NCBI GenBank assembly: GCA_036897485.1
Contig: JAYMTF010000864.1
Coordinates: forward strand, 1-29,029
Source of the DNA: Pelargonium nanum
Lineage: Eukaryota; Streptophyta; Magnoliopsida; Geraniales; Geraniaceae
Direction of reading: 5' to 3'
DNA: 29,029 bases
Part shown: in pieces, positions 11,762 through 28,053 of the stretch
How the letters are laid out: the number at the start of each line of letters is the position of its first letter
Numbering within the stretch: position 1 is the first letter of the stretch
Notes under the pieces: model-generated
What the model was told of the DNA's origin: nothing
Database searches by the model: none
Seen by the model: only the letters and a program-made list of their open reading frames with translations
Made by a program: the position numbers and the translations under genes

Positions 11762-12464
11762 TGCAGGATTTGGTTCCAAGAACTCGATTCGATTCGAGTC
11801 GATTTGTAGTACTAATTGATGTTATCTGATAAAATGTTCCAAGAAAAAAGGAATTTTGTCCTTGTGAACAAGTTGGTGTGGCAAAAATGCTGCATCAACT
11901 TGGATGTTATTATTTATTGACAGTAGGGTTAATTTGGGTAATTATTAAAGTTCATACTTGTACACAAAAATTGGCTTTCTTGCAAGAGAAGTAAGTAATG
12001 CAAAGTGAAAATGGTGTTGATATTTATTTATGGCCTCAAATGTTCTCTGTTGATGTGTATCTATGTGTACCAAACAATAATTATACAGCTATTCATTTTA
12101 TTCTGAATTAATTGATCATAGGATAAACACGTTAAAATAAATATATTCAAAATTACACGATCTAATATATTTGATCCATTTAATTTGTACGAGCGGTTGT
12201 GTTTACACAATATGTTTGAAAAATTACAATTTTTATGCTTAAACAGATAAGTCATTAAAGACATACGGGTTAAGCGAGCTTGACATAAACACAACTTGTT
12301 TATTAAGCGGGTTGAGTTAGTCCACCCGAACCCGATTAAGCTGAACCCAAACTTACCTAAATTCGTGTCGTGTCACGGTTAGCCCTAAGCGTGAAAGTAC
12401 AAAACTGCCCTTTAAGAAAATGAACTTACAAACCTACTATTTCATGACCAAAAGGAACAATGAA
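11762..12464. other. Spacer between PHO1;H1 and the zinc-ribbon gene
   Basis: This holds the presumed PHO1;H1 3' untranslated region and the zinc-ribbon gene promoter. No further gene is seen. About 12240-12385 contains a CGGGTT/GTGTCGTGTC-rich stretch that resembles a common dispersed plant repeat and is of different composition from its surroundings; similar wording occurs near 24820-24980. Confidence 0.5.
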
Positions 12465-12472
12465 TATATAAA
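12465..12472 (+). promoter_or_regulatory. TATA box of the zinc-ribbon gene
   Basis: TATATAAA lies 35-42 bp before the start codon. A transcription start at the usual 30 bp or so downstream falls near 12497, leaving a leader of only about 10 nt. It would also fall just after two out-of-frame ATGs at 12488 and 12494, so those would be left out of the message. Confidence 0.6.
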
Positions 12473-12506
12473 GGGGAGCTTTTGGGGATGAAAATGCAAA
12501 TCAACA

Positions 12507-14510
12507 ATGGCAGTAACTGCTACAGTCAGTATCTCTCCCGCCAAATTGTTCCTCTCGTCTCCGACGGTTAGGGCTCAGCACCAACCCACTACCAGGCGTC
12601 CGTGCCCTAATTTCTACAGACCCTTTGTGTCTACCAGAACAAACCCTACAGCTACTGCAGCTCTCAGAGTGTCCAGGTCAGCTTCCTGGAAAATTCCCTT
12701 CTTGGGTTTTGCTTTTCTCTCGTTTTTCTCTTATGGGTTCTTCTCGATTTCCATTTTCGCTTCATAAAGTTTGATTCTTTTAAGCTAAAACACAGTTCTT
12801 TGTTTTCAGATTGGGAATTTCTGATGTTACAGCAGTGACACCAAAGCGTGCGTTTCGGGTACTGGCAATTTCTGGGGTTGGGGATGGTGATTCTGAGACA
12901 CCAGAGTCGGGACTCGACGATTCGAACGAGGTGTGTGGTGATAAAATTCTGTCTTTGGCTCAATTGATGGAAGTTTGGATGTTTTATTTGTTTGTAGAAA
13001 TTTTTTTATTTTGATTTGTATCGATGTTTAGTAGTTAATTTCCATCAACTGTATTTCTGATTATTAACAACCTGCATTTACCAATTTCCAGTTGCTCTTT
13101 TGTGTGGTCACTATTCTGGATATTACTTCTTGTAAGCTGTGTGTGGCATAAGTTTTTTTAAGTGGGTAGCTAAAAAAAAATATGACAGATTTGGGATATG
13201 GAATATGGTAAAAACTTGAGGAGAAGTTGGGCTTTGGTCATTGTTTGGAACTTGAAGTAAATTGAAATCAGACATTAGTCATAAAATATCTCAAACAGTG
13301 TTTGAGAATCGATATTGAACCGGTGTTGATTTGTGTTGCTCCAAATATGCCAATAGTTCTAGTTCACATGTCCTACCATAAACATTAAGGATTAGAACCA
13401 TGGTGCACTTTGTAACAGCTTGCTAAATTGAGCTGTCCAAGTGTTTCTTTATTGCATTCTCCCTCTACTGTTTTTGCTCATTAACATTCAAATCAAGGAA
13501 TTATAATAGGGTTTGGATAAGACGGTGAGACGAGTCATCTTATGTTGTCATTTTTGTCAGTTTGTGTTATAGGGTGAGATGAGTCCTCTTCCTTTGTTCT
13601 ATTCAGTTAAAAGTGAGCTATGCATTCAACATATCATGTATTAGGCGATGTCTACTTCATTGGAATGGATTGAATGGGAATCATATTCAATTAGTGAGTG
13701 AAAGTGAATATGCCTTTGGCATTTTCTTTCCCTAGTATGCTTGACGTGACACCAGCAATCGAAAATTCAAAGTTACATTTTTTTGTTCGAAAGTCGGTAT
13801 GGAGTTAGAACGGAATTCCGCCCATTATTGGGTGGAATGTGAATTTTAATGAGAGATACCCATACCGTGTGTGCTATATCTGTTTAAACAGTATCTTTAA
13901 GCTACATATCAACTTTCAAGTTATTTCCTCATTCTTAGTATGGGTTTCAGTTTCACTATCTTCTTTAATTTGTTTTTCATTTCTCCTGCAGGGTGCAACT
14001 ATTGACTTGAAACTCCCTAGAAGACGATTGCTTGTTCAGTTTACGTGCAATTCATGCGGTGAAAGAACAAAGAGACTGGTAAACCGATTAGCCTATGAGC
14101 GAGGGACTGTTTTTGTGCAGGTATGTATTCATTTGTTGATTGCCATCGTGTGGGATTCATGTAAAATGTTTATTGGTTAGAGAAGTTAATAGTTATTCAT
14201 CTTGTGTGTGTGTGTGTGTGTGTGTAAGCGTGTATGAGAGAAACTTTTAGAATTATTAGCGTTTTGGTAATGACACTACCAATTTATTTGCTTATAAATT
14301 TCACGTCAAAGAAAGAAAGATAGAAAAAGGCCAGACTAATTGTGCTCTCGTCAGTGTTTATGATTTGTGCTCATCTCACGAACTCCCATATTCTTTCATC
14401 AGTGTGCAGGGTGTCTACAGCATCACAAATTAGTCGACAATCTTGGCCTTGTGGTTGAGTATGATTTTCGAGAGGAGATTAATGTAGACCTGAAGACAGA
14501 TCAAGTTTGA
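12507..14510 (+). CDS. DNL/Zim17-type zinc-ribbon protein, organelle-targeted (Hsp70-escort family)
   Basis: Exons are 12507-12676, 12810-12930, 13992-14120 and 14403-14510, totalling 528 nt for 175 aa. The conserved domain is at about residues 98-165. It has a four-cysteine zinc ribbon, FTCNSCG and then QCAGC, followed by HHKLVDNLG, which carries the DNL signature of the Tim15/Zim17/Hep1 family. Those proteins bind mitochondrial or plastid Hsp70 and keep it soluble. The first 60 or so residues are rich in S, T, R, A and P with almost no acidic residues, as in a transit peptide; plastid seems likelier than mitochondrion but is inferred. By content and position this is the counterpart of Arabidopsis At1g68730. 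The start is the only exon 1 ATG in frame. Intron 2 is 1061 bp and holds fold-back repeat sequence. Confidence 0.92.
13795..13867. repeat. Nested fold-back repeat in intron 2 of the zinc-ribbon gene
   Basis: Outer arms CGGTATGG (13795-13802) and CCATACCG (13860-13867) are perfectly complementary. Inner arms TTCCGCCCA (13816-13824) and TGGGTGGAA (13829-13837) match at 8 of 9. The GGAATG-like words here and at about 13660-13690 resemble a common plant MITE type. Outer limits and target duplication could not be fixed. Confidence 0.45.
14203..14225. repeat. (TG)n microsatellite
   Basis: About eleven TG units lie in intron 3 of the zinc-ribbon gene. It is simple sequence, likely to vary in length between individuals. 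Confidence 0.95.
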
Positions 14511-14784
14511 TATGTGACAAATATGTCATTGTGTTGTGTTTTTTTTTTTTTTTTAAAGATTGGTATGCTGGTTTTTAATTCATAACTCATTCCAAGTCAT
14601 CAAATATTGATTTCAAGAATGAATTGAAACGCAAAAATGTTGAGAGCATGTTAATCTAATTAGTTATTCTTTGTATTGCTGTGAATTTTTTGGATATAGC
14701 TATGTTGTACATGTGAAATAATTATCTCTTTTTCGATTAATATATTAAATCCTTGCCCTTATGAAATAAGATCTGCTTGAAATA

Positions 14785-15586
14785 TCATGTAACAACCAGC
14801 AGGATGGCAATAGCTAATCCAGTCCTCAGCCACAGCCCATACCTTCCTTGTTGATGATACAGAGTTACTCCATTCTGTAGGGCAGAAGAAAAAGTGATAG
14901 GTTAAAAATATTCTGGAATGTGAAGGAGACTGATCGTGATATGCTCAGCTCAGTTATTTGGGAAATATAGATGAAGTAGTTAGATTTAGAGGGGTTACCA
15001 AGTCAAGAACTGGTGATGGTGCTGGGGCTGTATCTTCTGAATCTGTTACTGCAGGTGGTGCTGGAGGACTTGGAACAGTTGGTGCCGGTGCTGGTGCTAG
15101 ATGCCTCTTGTGCCTGTGCCTCCTCTTCTTGTGCTTTGCCGGAGCTGGAGCTGGTGTGGGCACTGATAATGGTGTTGGGGCTGGTGCATTAGCAACTGGT
15201 GCAGGCACTGGTGTTTCCTTAGCTGGAGCAGGTGACGATGTCTCCTTCACAGGAGCTGGCGCTGGTGGTGGCAGAGGTGGTGGAGTAACCGGGGGCGGAG
15301 GCAATGCTGGTGGCTGTGATGGAGTTGACACAGGAGGATCAATTTCTGGTTGTGGTGGAGGAACTTGAGGGGGTGGGACAGTTGGGCTTGAGACTGGCAT
15401 AACTCTGGGAGGTGGTGATGCTATGGGAGTGATTACAGGTGGTGTTGCGGCTGCAACTACAGGTGGCTGAGCTGCCGCAGTGGGCGGGTTAGGGCTTGAC
15501 GGTGAAGCTGCTGGTCCTTGCCCATAAGTAACGGCCAGAGGAAAGGTAAGACAAGTCAAGATTAAAGCTCTCATAATGAATATCAT
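14785..15586 (-). CDS. AGP19: Lysine-rich classical arabinogalactan protein, AGP19 type, 2 exons
   Basis: Exon 1 is 15586 down to 14999 and exon 2 is 14874 down to 14785, giving 225 aa. The intron (14998-14875, 124 bp) has a GTAACC donor and a CTACAG acceptor and splits between codons. Residues 1-22 are a signal peptide. Residues 24-150 are rich in Pro, Ala, Ser and Thr, with many AP, SP, TP and VP pairs that are hydroxylated and glycosylated in this family. KHKKRRHRHKRH at 151-162 is the basic patch of lysine-rich AGPs (AGP17/18/19). A second AP/SP-rich block follows. Exon 2 encodes a hydrophobic tail (about 209-225) that fits a GPI-anchor signal and resembles the Arabidopsis AGP19 tail. The mature protein would sit on the outer plasma membrane or in the wall. 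Read without splicing, the frame closes at 14954 and lacks this tail. An internal Met at residue 5 is an alternative start. Confidence 0.9.
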
Positions 15587-15631
15587 TTTGTGGGTATTGG
15601 GTATTGGTATGAGAAATTGAGAACCAATATG

Positions 15632-15645
15632 TATGTATATATAGA
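15632..15645 (-). promoter_or_regulatory. Probable TATA box of the AGP gene
   Basis: Read on the minus strand, CTATATATACATACAT lies about 45-60 bp upstream of the AGP start codon. This is the best TATA match in the region and implies a short leader of some 20-30 nt. Confidence 0.5.
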
Positions 15646-15689
15646 TAAAAATGTTTGGTGGTTGTTGGAGGGAGAGATGTAGTATTCAT

Positions 15690-16482
15690 TCATATGATTG
15701 ATACATTCCTTCTATAGTGATTTTTGTAACCAAGTACTGTTTTTGATTAATAATGTCACGTAGTTTGGAAAAATGTCTTTTCATAGTCTTAACTATTTTA
15801 CAGAGAAATGTTAGCGTTGATCTGCGAGTGATACTGATACATACGTAAATGATTAGACACATTCACGTGCTTGTATTAAGATGATTGTCTGTGCATTATA
15901 GTGAACCACCCCCATCAAACCCTAAGAACTGTTCTAAATGTTTCTTAAAATGTGAAGGCTGTGATTGATTTGTGTGTTTTATGGTCCTAGATTTTGATCT
16001 TTACATGACACCTAAAAGAAAGGTAAGGTGTCCTCATCCTGTTTCAAGAGTAAAGCAATTTGTCTCTCTCTAACCATTTTAGGCCTTGTTTGGTAAGTCT
16101 ACTTGAGGTCTACTTCAATTGTCTATAGACAAATTTTCCATAATCTTTTGCTGGTGTTTCCAAGTTTGGTTTACTTGTTCTTCAATCATGGGATGCAAGA
16201 GTGAGATCCAAAAAAAAAAAATAGTGCACTCAAAGATGATGGAATGTGATTGAGAGAAAAATTAAAGCCATCACAAATTTGACCCTTCAAATAATTGTAC
16301 TGCTGATGTGTCTCCTTTGGACCACATTTGACAAATCAAAAACTGCATAGCTCAATCCTTATTGGATTCAAATATATAGTCACATGATTGGCAAAGAAAT
16401 AGCATTGCAATCACTCTTTTTACATGTTAATGAAATGCAAGTCAGTTAAAGATTAACAGATACAAGCCTATTGACCAAGCTC
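15690..16482. other. Spacer between the AGP promoter and the TADA 3' end
   Basis: No gene is visible. It should contain the AGP upstream region and the 3' untranslated region of TADA. GGCCTTGTTTGGTAAG near 16081-16098 looks like the left end of a Tourist- or hAT-like element, but I found no matching right end. Confidence 0.5.
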
Positions 16483-21665
<5,183 letters not shown>

Positions 21666-21923
21666 TTCTTGGATTCAACTGAGAGAGCTAGAGATGCGTT
21701 ACCTTGAATTACAGAGCTTGTGGAGCTGTGAAAGGTGAGATTTTGATTGAATCATCCATATGGGTCTGTGCAGATCAGATTGCTGAGCTTTTTGCTCCAC
21801 TGAGAAAAAAATGAGAATCTGTGTTGGAAAAGCCAGTTATGGAAGTAAGTGTAAACGAGTCAAATCGGTTGGGTTGACCCGGCTGGGTTGGGTCTAACAC
21901 AGAGTTAACAAATTGTTCCAAGT

Positions 21924-21984
21924 TGGGCTTAGATGAGATAAACTCAAGCCCATTATATGTTGGGCTTGGGCTAATCCCAGCCCA
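21924..21984 (-). promoter_or_regulatory. Cluster of five site II-type TGGGCT motifs upstream of TADA
   Basis: TGGGCT or its complement AGCCCA occurs at 21924-21929, 21947-21952, 21961-21966, 21967-21972 and 21979-21984, some 260-320 bp upstream of the TADA start codon. TGGGCY (site II) elements in plant promoters are bound by TCP factors and are frequent in genes for organelle and ribosome biogenesis. This fits a housekeeping organellar enzyme. The role is inferred. Confidence 0.55.
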
Positions 21985-23538
21985 ATGTTTTGTTTTGCTA
22001 ACTTTAATTTAATTTATGCTTAGAGAAATTTCGGCTTAAACTCATTCAAGTTGATGAGACGACAACAGTTCAATAATTATCACTCATATTTGTATCGATA
22101 AATTACAGGCGCATAGCATTTTTTGGGATCCATCCAAACCAAAATTATCGTATATGTCCATATTATTTAACAATTTTTTTAATTTAGCCTCTACTTGAAA
22201 CTTTGTAACTGCCCTCTTATAGTTCGTCCATCCAAAATTTTCCATATTAAGACCCCTTGTTCTCATAAACATATATAAGATGGGCACTAATTATAATTTT
22301 TGTATAAATTTAGCTAAAACTACCTGAGTTGGTCTATAGTTTATTTTCCAATTTGTTGTCAAATTCGCAAGTCCGACCTTAATTATTTGGTATATTGCAA
22401 AATCTGCTAAATGTAAAACTCGCTAGCACAATGCTATCACTTCTATGTTCGAAAACAGTAGTTGTTATATTTTATTTCATTCTTATTTTATGTACACGTT
22501 AATAGAATGCATGTGATTACACTGGATTATATTTAAATTTGTAAATTTCATAATAACTATTTCTAGACCGACGAGTGTCTTTTTCAATAATAATAGTGTT
22601 AATAATTATGTTGAAATAATACATGACAAAGAACCCATGCTAGTATGCTACAATTTCTAGCATGCTTTGAGAGGCTAATTTGTAGTTTATACTTTATAGG
22701 TTTGGTTGGATATAAATGCTTTGCTTTGGGCTTATCTTGAATTACAAGCATAAGTTCATCTAGGTTTGGTTGGTCCTTATTAAGTTGTTACTAGAATTCG
22801 CGCATGTTTGCCGACTACATCGACAGTGTCGTGATCAACAACACTCCAGATTTTGGTTTATTTTTTCGGGTTAAAGTTAAAAATGTTCGATTTAATTTGA
22901 AGTCATCCCGAAAGGGGTGCAACTTTTGAAATTGAAGTGGAAAATGTGCAAGTTCAACATACTTGATAATTTATTGGGTCAATTGTATCTAAAATAGATT
23001 AGTTTAATTGCATAGAAAAACAAAAGAAATTTCAGTTAAATAACAAAAATGTCTTAAGGTTATTATACTATGAAATATAAAATATTAATATTGACTCTAC
23101 TGGGATTGTATATTTAATAATTTTGTAGGTTTACTTCAAAACTTCACTATAATTTTAATCTGGTCTGATTTTCTATAGGATTTAAACATTAATTAATGTC
23201 ATTCAACTTTCGAAAAGGAAATTATTTTTAAGCCAACATTGATATGAATTGTAGCTAGCTGGGTTTTAGTCAAACGATCTTTATCTAATTCTGTAAGATC
23301 GTAATGTGTATTGTATTTTTTTTAAAGTTCTTAAAACTTAATAATTTAGTTGTGATCCATCCTAATTTATTTCATATTTCAAGAAAAAAAAAGCTCTAGA
23401 TTTTCAAAAGAAGAATGATTAAAAAATATATGTTCTACTCAACCGCGCGCTCGTGCACACACACATATATACACATATATATATTTATATCATATTCAAT
23501 TTTTACATATATGAAAACACTATTAGAGTAGCATAACT
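21985..23538. other. AT-rich intergenic spacer, no gene seen
   Basis: No exon-like sequence or RNA gene is visible. A CA/TA simple-sequence run occupies about 23455-23490. Short open frames here have no recognisable domain. Confidence 0.6.
23455..23490. repeat. CA/TA microsatellite
   Basis: This is a mixed run of CA and TA dinucleotides (CACACACACATATATACACA and onward). Confidence 0.85.
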
Positions 23539-23807
23539 CATTACAAGAAATTGTTCATTTTGCGACTAGATGTTTGTGTACTGGAATCTGTCGCAAAACT
23601 ACGACGAGAATTAAGAAAATTCATTGTAAGTTCAGGACGGACCTGCAAAGTTAACAGATTGAACAGACAACTAGTGACAACTGACAAGAGTAAAATCGTA
23701 CGATGGATCATCGTCTATCATTAATTTATTGCAACCCTAAGTTAACAACAAATTGAACGATATTTGTGACATAATATTTTGTCGCAAATTACACAATTTC
23801 TTGTTAA
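23539..23807. mobile_element. Decayed CACTA-like MITE
   Basis: The left end CATTACAAGAAATTGT and the right end ACAATTTCTTGTTAA pair over ACAAGAAATTGT (12 bp), and both are variants of the CACTACAAGAAA type of terminus. ACT flanks it on both sides (23536-23538 and 23808-23810), consistent with a 3-bp target duplication. Inside are TTTGCGAC/GTCGCAAA words in opposite orientations near both ends, resembling subterminal repeats. It has no coding capacity. The outermost bases no longer match, so it looks older than the element at 4006-4260. Confidence 0.6.
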
Positions 23808-23810
23808 ACT

Positions 23811-26376
23811 AGATATATAATTATTTTAATCAATTTAAAGAACGTAAAATTGTTGAATAATCAATTCAATTAAAGTTCAAGCTTGTAGTTGAAGTCTTCA
23901 TTTATACTTTTAATATTATATTCAACCAGTTACTCGAAGCTCATAGAGAGATAATAGATAGATTTTATAAATTATACGTTTTTTTAGTGTCATGACTCAG
24001 GATTCGAACTTATGACCTTAGGTCACCCACGATATGATACTATGTTATATAATCAACTCAATCATATAATTAAGTACTCGTTTATACCTGTAATTTTATA
24101 ATATTCCAACAATAGTGTCTATAATCTCAATCTATGAACTTTTTTCACAATCATTGTCATTGAAAACCCTAGCATATGAATGTTAATGAAGCAATGTTTG
24201 GTTTTCAGTGGTGTTTACTTTAGATATATGATGATGTTTACTTCACAAGACAACTCACATCTCACTCTCTTAACACTACTTTGCTCAATCTCAAATCCTA
24301 CACCATTCTTTTTATTTATAGTGCTTTCAACTTTTTCCACAAATTTCCTAACGAATGAGTAGATCACATCAACAATGTGTACATCAATTTAATGTAGTTA
24401 GGAAAATTACTAATAAGAGGCATGAGGGTTCCAAATTTGGCACATATATATTAATGTTCAACTTGTCTCTCCGCAAACAATTATGGGAATTCTAACATGC
24501 CTTTCAGTGCTCATTTGTAGTTAATTTGCAAGGACATTCAAAATCTAGAGGATTTAAAAATAATCGAAGATTAAACCTCAAGAAATAGGTCTAGATTAAG
24601 CCATTAATAAGATAATAACATTTTATTAAAAATATGGATCAAACGTATAACTTTGTTCTTACAAATTCACTATAATCGTCTCGTATTTGTGTTGAAGTAC
24701 TCAATATGTTTAGTAAACATCTCATGTTTGTGTTGAGTCTACAACATACGTGCGTACAATTGATCAGTTGTGTTGTGAAACACGCGACATGCCCAACGTG
24801 CACATACACTTAAATGTATAGTTGTAAATTAGTCATAATAATGTGTCAAACTTGTTGGGTCGTGTAGTGTTATACATGTTCGATAGTTTCGTGTCAAACG
24901 TGTTAGTTTTATCGTACATAATATCGTGTCAACACAGTTCATTTAGTTACCGCGTTAAACGATTTGTGTTTGTGTTCCACCATTTTGTATGACTACTAAA
25001 CATACGTGAATTTTGTGTTGAAGCTTGCAATACACATAACATAACTTGTACAAAAAAAATTTATGCTCTAATATATTCAAATTCCATCACGTATTAAGGT
25101 GGATTAAACAGCTACCACCTACTTCCAAACAAACAGATATGTGTTAACATTAACGGGAACCTCTTGATTTAAATTAATAAATCATAGATGTAATCAATCT
25201 TATACATTTGTTTTATTACATGTTCTATTTGTTCTGTCTATTTTAAATTATTTTATTTGAGTGTGGTTGTTGGCACTATATGGCATACAAAAAGATCAAC
25301 AACAACAACAAAAAAATGAAATAAACTATTGATCATATTATATAGGTCACCCAAAATTATATCTTATGTGTCATTCAACTTTCCTCATTCTCTTGAGCTT
25401 ATAAAATTAAAATCTTCCTTTACACCCTTTGAAACTAAAACACATCTTTGTTGATTAATTAAATATCATGATTAACAATATATATATTTTAAATTAGTCA
25501 TTGGTTTTATTCCAATCTAAAAAGTCAATATTAAGTTTTTTTTAATTTAAATTTATATTAGTTTATGTCTCGTGCGTTGCAAGAAATATAATATTTTTTT
25601 TGTTACACGCAATTAAAATCACTAATACGCTTAAATTCAGCATGAGCAATTTATTCATGTGATGAAAGTATAATGATCAAGTTTTTGTATAGTATAACAG
25701 TTTGATTTATTTTTTTATATTGCACATCATACAATAAGTATATTAATGATTATTTTGTTAGATCTAAAGAATTACATTATTCTACAAAATAAAATTAAAC
25801 TGTTAATTCATACACATAAAAATAAAAAACATATAAAAAATCTAGAAATATGAATTATCTCATGAGAATTTGCACAAACTCATCTTTAAGCAACATCATT
25901 TTATTCACTAAAATACATACAAAAGTACAAATTTGGTTTAGTGCTCAAATATTATTCTACAAAATATCATTAAACTGTAAATTTGTACACATCAAAATAA
26001 AATACATACGAAAAGAAGAAGAAGAGAAATATGAAATCTTTCGATTCATGTGAGAACTCACTTTTAACCTCATCTCCAATAATCATAATCACAAGTGAGT
26101 GCATTCTCTTCATACTTCTTACAACACATCAAATATAAGACTTGTATTTATATGTCTTAATTAGGGTTTACACCACATATACTTATGGTAATAACTTGAC
26201 TTGTGAAATTAAAATTTCTCAGTTTCTAATTTATGACTTTCCATACGCTAAGCGGATTTAGAATTTGGAAATGTGTTGATTTGTAATTAAGAAAAAAATT
26301 TGTGTCAAAATTAAAATTTTGATGACGTGACGCTCTGATATGCATTATAAACCCTCTTTTTTATCCAGCTTTTATA
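23811..26376. other. AT-rich intergenic spacer with repeat remnants, no gene seen
   Basis: No gene is visible. About 23830-24115 has two loosely similar halves (TTTATAC-TTTAAT-AT-TTCAAC wording near 23901-23930 and 24082-24115) around GGATTCGAACTTATGACC near 24000, which looks like a decayed dispersed repeat. About 24820-24980 is rich in CGTGTCAAAC-like words, another common plant repeat type. The rest is plain AT-rich sequence. Confidence 0.5.
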
Positions 26377-26418
26377 GTATGTATGTATGTATGTATGTAT
26401 GTATGTATGTATGTATGT
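26377..26418. repeat. (GTAT)n microsatellite
   Basis: There are just over ten perfect GTAT units. It lies immediately beyond the 3' end of the LINE-like fragment on the minus strand, where it may have grown from the element's 3' tail. Confidence 0.95.
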
Positions 26419-26427
26419 TTAGATTTC

Positions 26428-27000
26428 CATTCAATTGAATGAAGTGCTCTTTTTTTAACTCGAAAATTAATATTATATTACTTTAAATCGGACGGTAACA
26501 AAGGCGAAGTAAATGTGGAGGTTTGAAGACCAATCCAACCAAACAAGTCTGACAGGAATACCGAAGACCTAACTAACTCGTGAGCTACTCGGTTCACAGA
26601 CCAACCCGTAAACAAAAAAGTGACACTATCAAATTGAGTCACAATGACAAAAACATCATGAATAAACAAACCGAAGACATTGAAATCCTCCTCATCAACA
26701 TGAATAATCAAGTTAAACGCACTGAAATTCTCCCTCTCAGCCTGAAGAATACGAACGTGCAACGATTGCACTTGAAGTTTAATACGACCACTTGGAATGC
26801 TCTGTCAATCCCTCATCGCCACCATCGGGCCGGCCATCAAATCCGACAACAAACTCGAATACTGATTTTATGGCTCCAACCAAACCACCACCTTCCAAGT
26901 CACATTCTCCCTTTTTGCAATTGTCTCATGTTGTCCTGCACGCGCACCAATAAAAACCTACCGCAAATTTACGACACTGCCACTCTGCAAACCTTAACAA
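26428..27000 (-). mobile_element. 3' fragment of a LINE with RNase H-like domain, degenerate
   Basis: On the minus strand, a frame from 26771 to 26478 contains NEEDF-like HVDEEDFNVFGLF, then SVTFLFTGWSVNRVAHELVR. This matches the end of plant RNase H-like (RVT_3-type) domains, in which an RxSANRVAHxLAR motif is typical. Upstream in the same frame, PMVAMRD (near 26810-26830) matches the AMRD region of those domains but is followed by a stop codon. Catalytic acidic positions are not preserved, so it is inactive. After the coding part comes GAGTTAAAAAAAGAGC and TTCATTCAA, as at the 3' ends of plant LINEs, then the microsatellite. A host RNase H-like pseudogene is the alternative. No reverse transcriptase is present. 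Confidence 0.6.
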
Positions 27001-27060
27001 CCATTAACTTGCTATTAAAGCAAGACTCGCTATCTGAACGAGAAATACTACATTTTATTA

Positions 27061-28053
27061 TATGATAACTCAAAAAACTATCTACGCTCAGAGAATCAAT
27101 TGAGCAGTCGTAACCAAACAAAAATCATAATCGATCGACTCTCTAAACGACAAAAAGAAAGAGATAACAAGTGCTCTTATTATTTAGTCAAACGGAATCT
27201 AAAATCAGTTTTTTAAAAGAAAACCGCAACAAAATATTATTTTGTGTAAATAAAAGTATCATAAAGTTTTCTTAAAAAAAAGTATCATAAAGTTTTTTTA
27301 AAAAAAAAAAGTATTATAAAGCATATAATAGTTAATTCAATAAATACAAAAGCCAAAATCTTGAGATCATCGAGAAGATATAATTTTATGTATAATTAAT
27401 TAAGCTAAAAAACACATATCATCACTAGCCTTTATATTTTTTAATGGGAAATTGATTTGATAATTTTGGGATTATCTGTAATTATCTTGGGGAAAACAGT
27501 CTCTTTCAAGATTGGAAAGAGTTGGTAACCATCTTTTGTTATTGTTTTGACCCCACGAAATATTTACTATCATGAAATTGACAATAAAGTTAACCAATTT
27601 CTTACACATATCTCCTCTATATATCAAAGTCAACAAACATGATTAAAACACCTATAACAGTTGCATTAATAAATAATTATGAATCAAAACTCATTTACTA
27701 CATTCATTAATGGTTCATAGAAAAATTGATTTATTATTGTTGAAAAATGTAAATTGTATCTTTAACTTTTGATGGCATGACTTTCTTTTGTGATGTGTCA
27801 GAAAAATAAATTTATAAATATGTAACGGAGATGTCAATTGACAGTTTTATGCATATACAATTAAAAGAAAAACTTTATAATCTTAAAAAGTTAATTAAAG
27901 TCACCATAGAAATCAAAACATCATTATTTTTAAATATTTTTGTCAAAGTATTTGAAAATTTATAATAAGAAAATTATCACTTTTATTTTGGAGATATTTA
28001 TGATTTCATAGAAAAACTACAACTTCATACAAATATGTGAGTAAGTATATTTT
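27061..28053. other. AT-rich intergenic spacer, no gene seen
   Basis: No gene or RNA is visible. A short tandem array lies at 27255-27321. The remainder is low-complexity A/T-rich sequence. Confidence 0.6.
27255..27321. repeat. Three-copy short tandem array
   Basis: The core AGTATCATAAAG appears at 27255-27266 and 27281-27292 and, with one change, at 27310-27321. The copies are joined by A/T runs, and the spacing is 26 then 29 bp. Confidence 0.85.

Noticed and set aside
13708-13715. GAATATGC matching the PHR1-binding P1BS consensus
   Set aside because: It is a single short match inside an intron of the zinc-ribbon gene, far from the PHO1;H1 promoter; expected by chance in AT-rich DNA.
14958-15368. 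Gly-rich 136-codon open frame on the plus strand
   Set aside because: It is the complement of the AGP proline codons; Pro-rich coding gives Gly-rich shadows. The minus strand has a signal peptide, intron and anchor.
16081-16098. GGCCTTGTTTGGTAAG as the left end of a Tourist- or hAT-like MITE
   Set aside because: No matching inverted end or target duplication could be found downstream.
24000-24018. GGATTCGAACTTATGACC, like a tRNA B box in reverse
   Set aside because: No acceptor stem, anticodon arm or A box is found at the right distance; more likely part of a decayed dispersed repeat.
26580-27065. 161-codon plus-strand frame
   Set aside because: It is antisense to the RNase H-like fragment, where the minus strand carries the recognisable NRVAHELVR motif.
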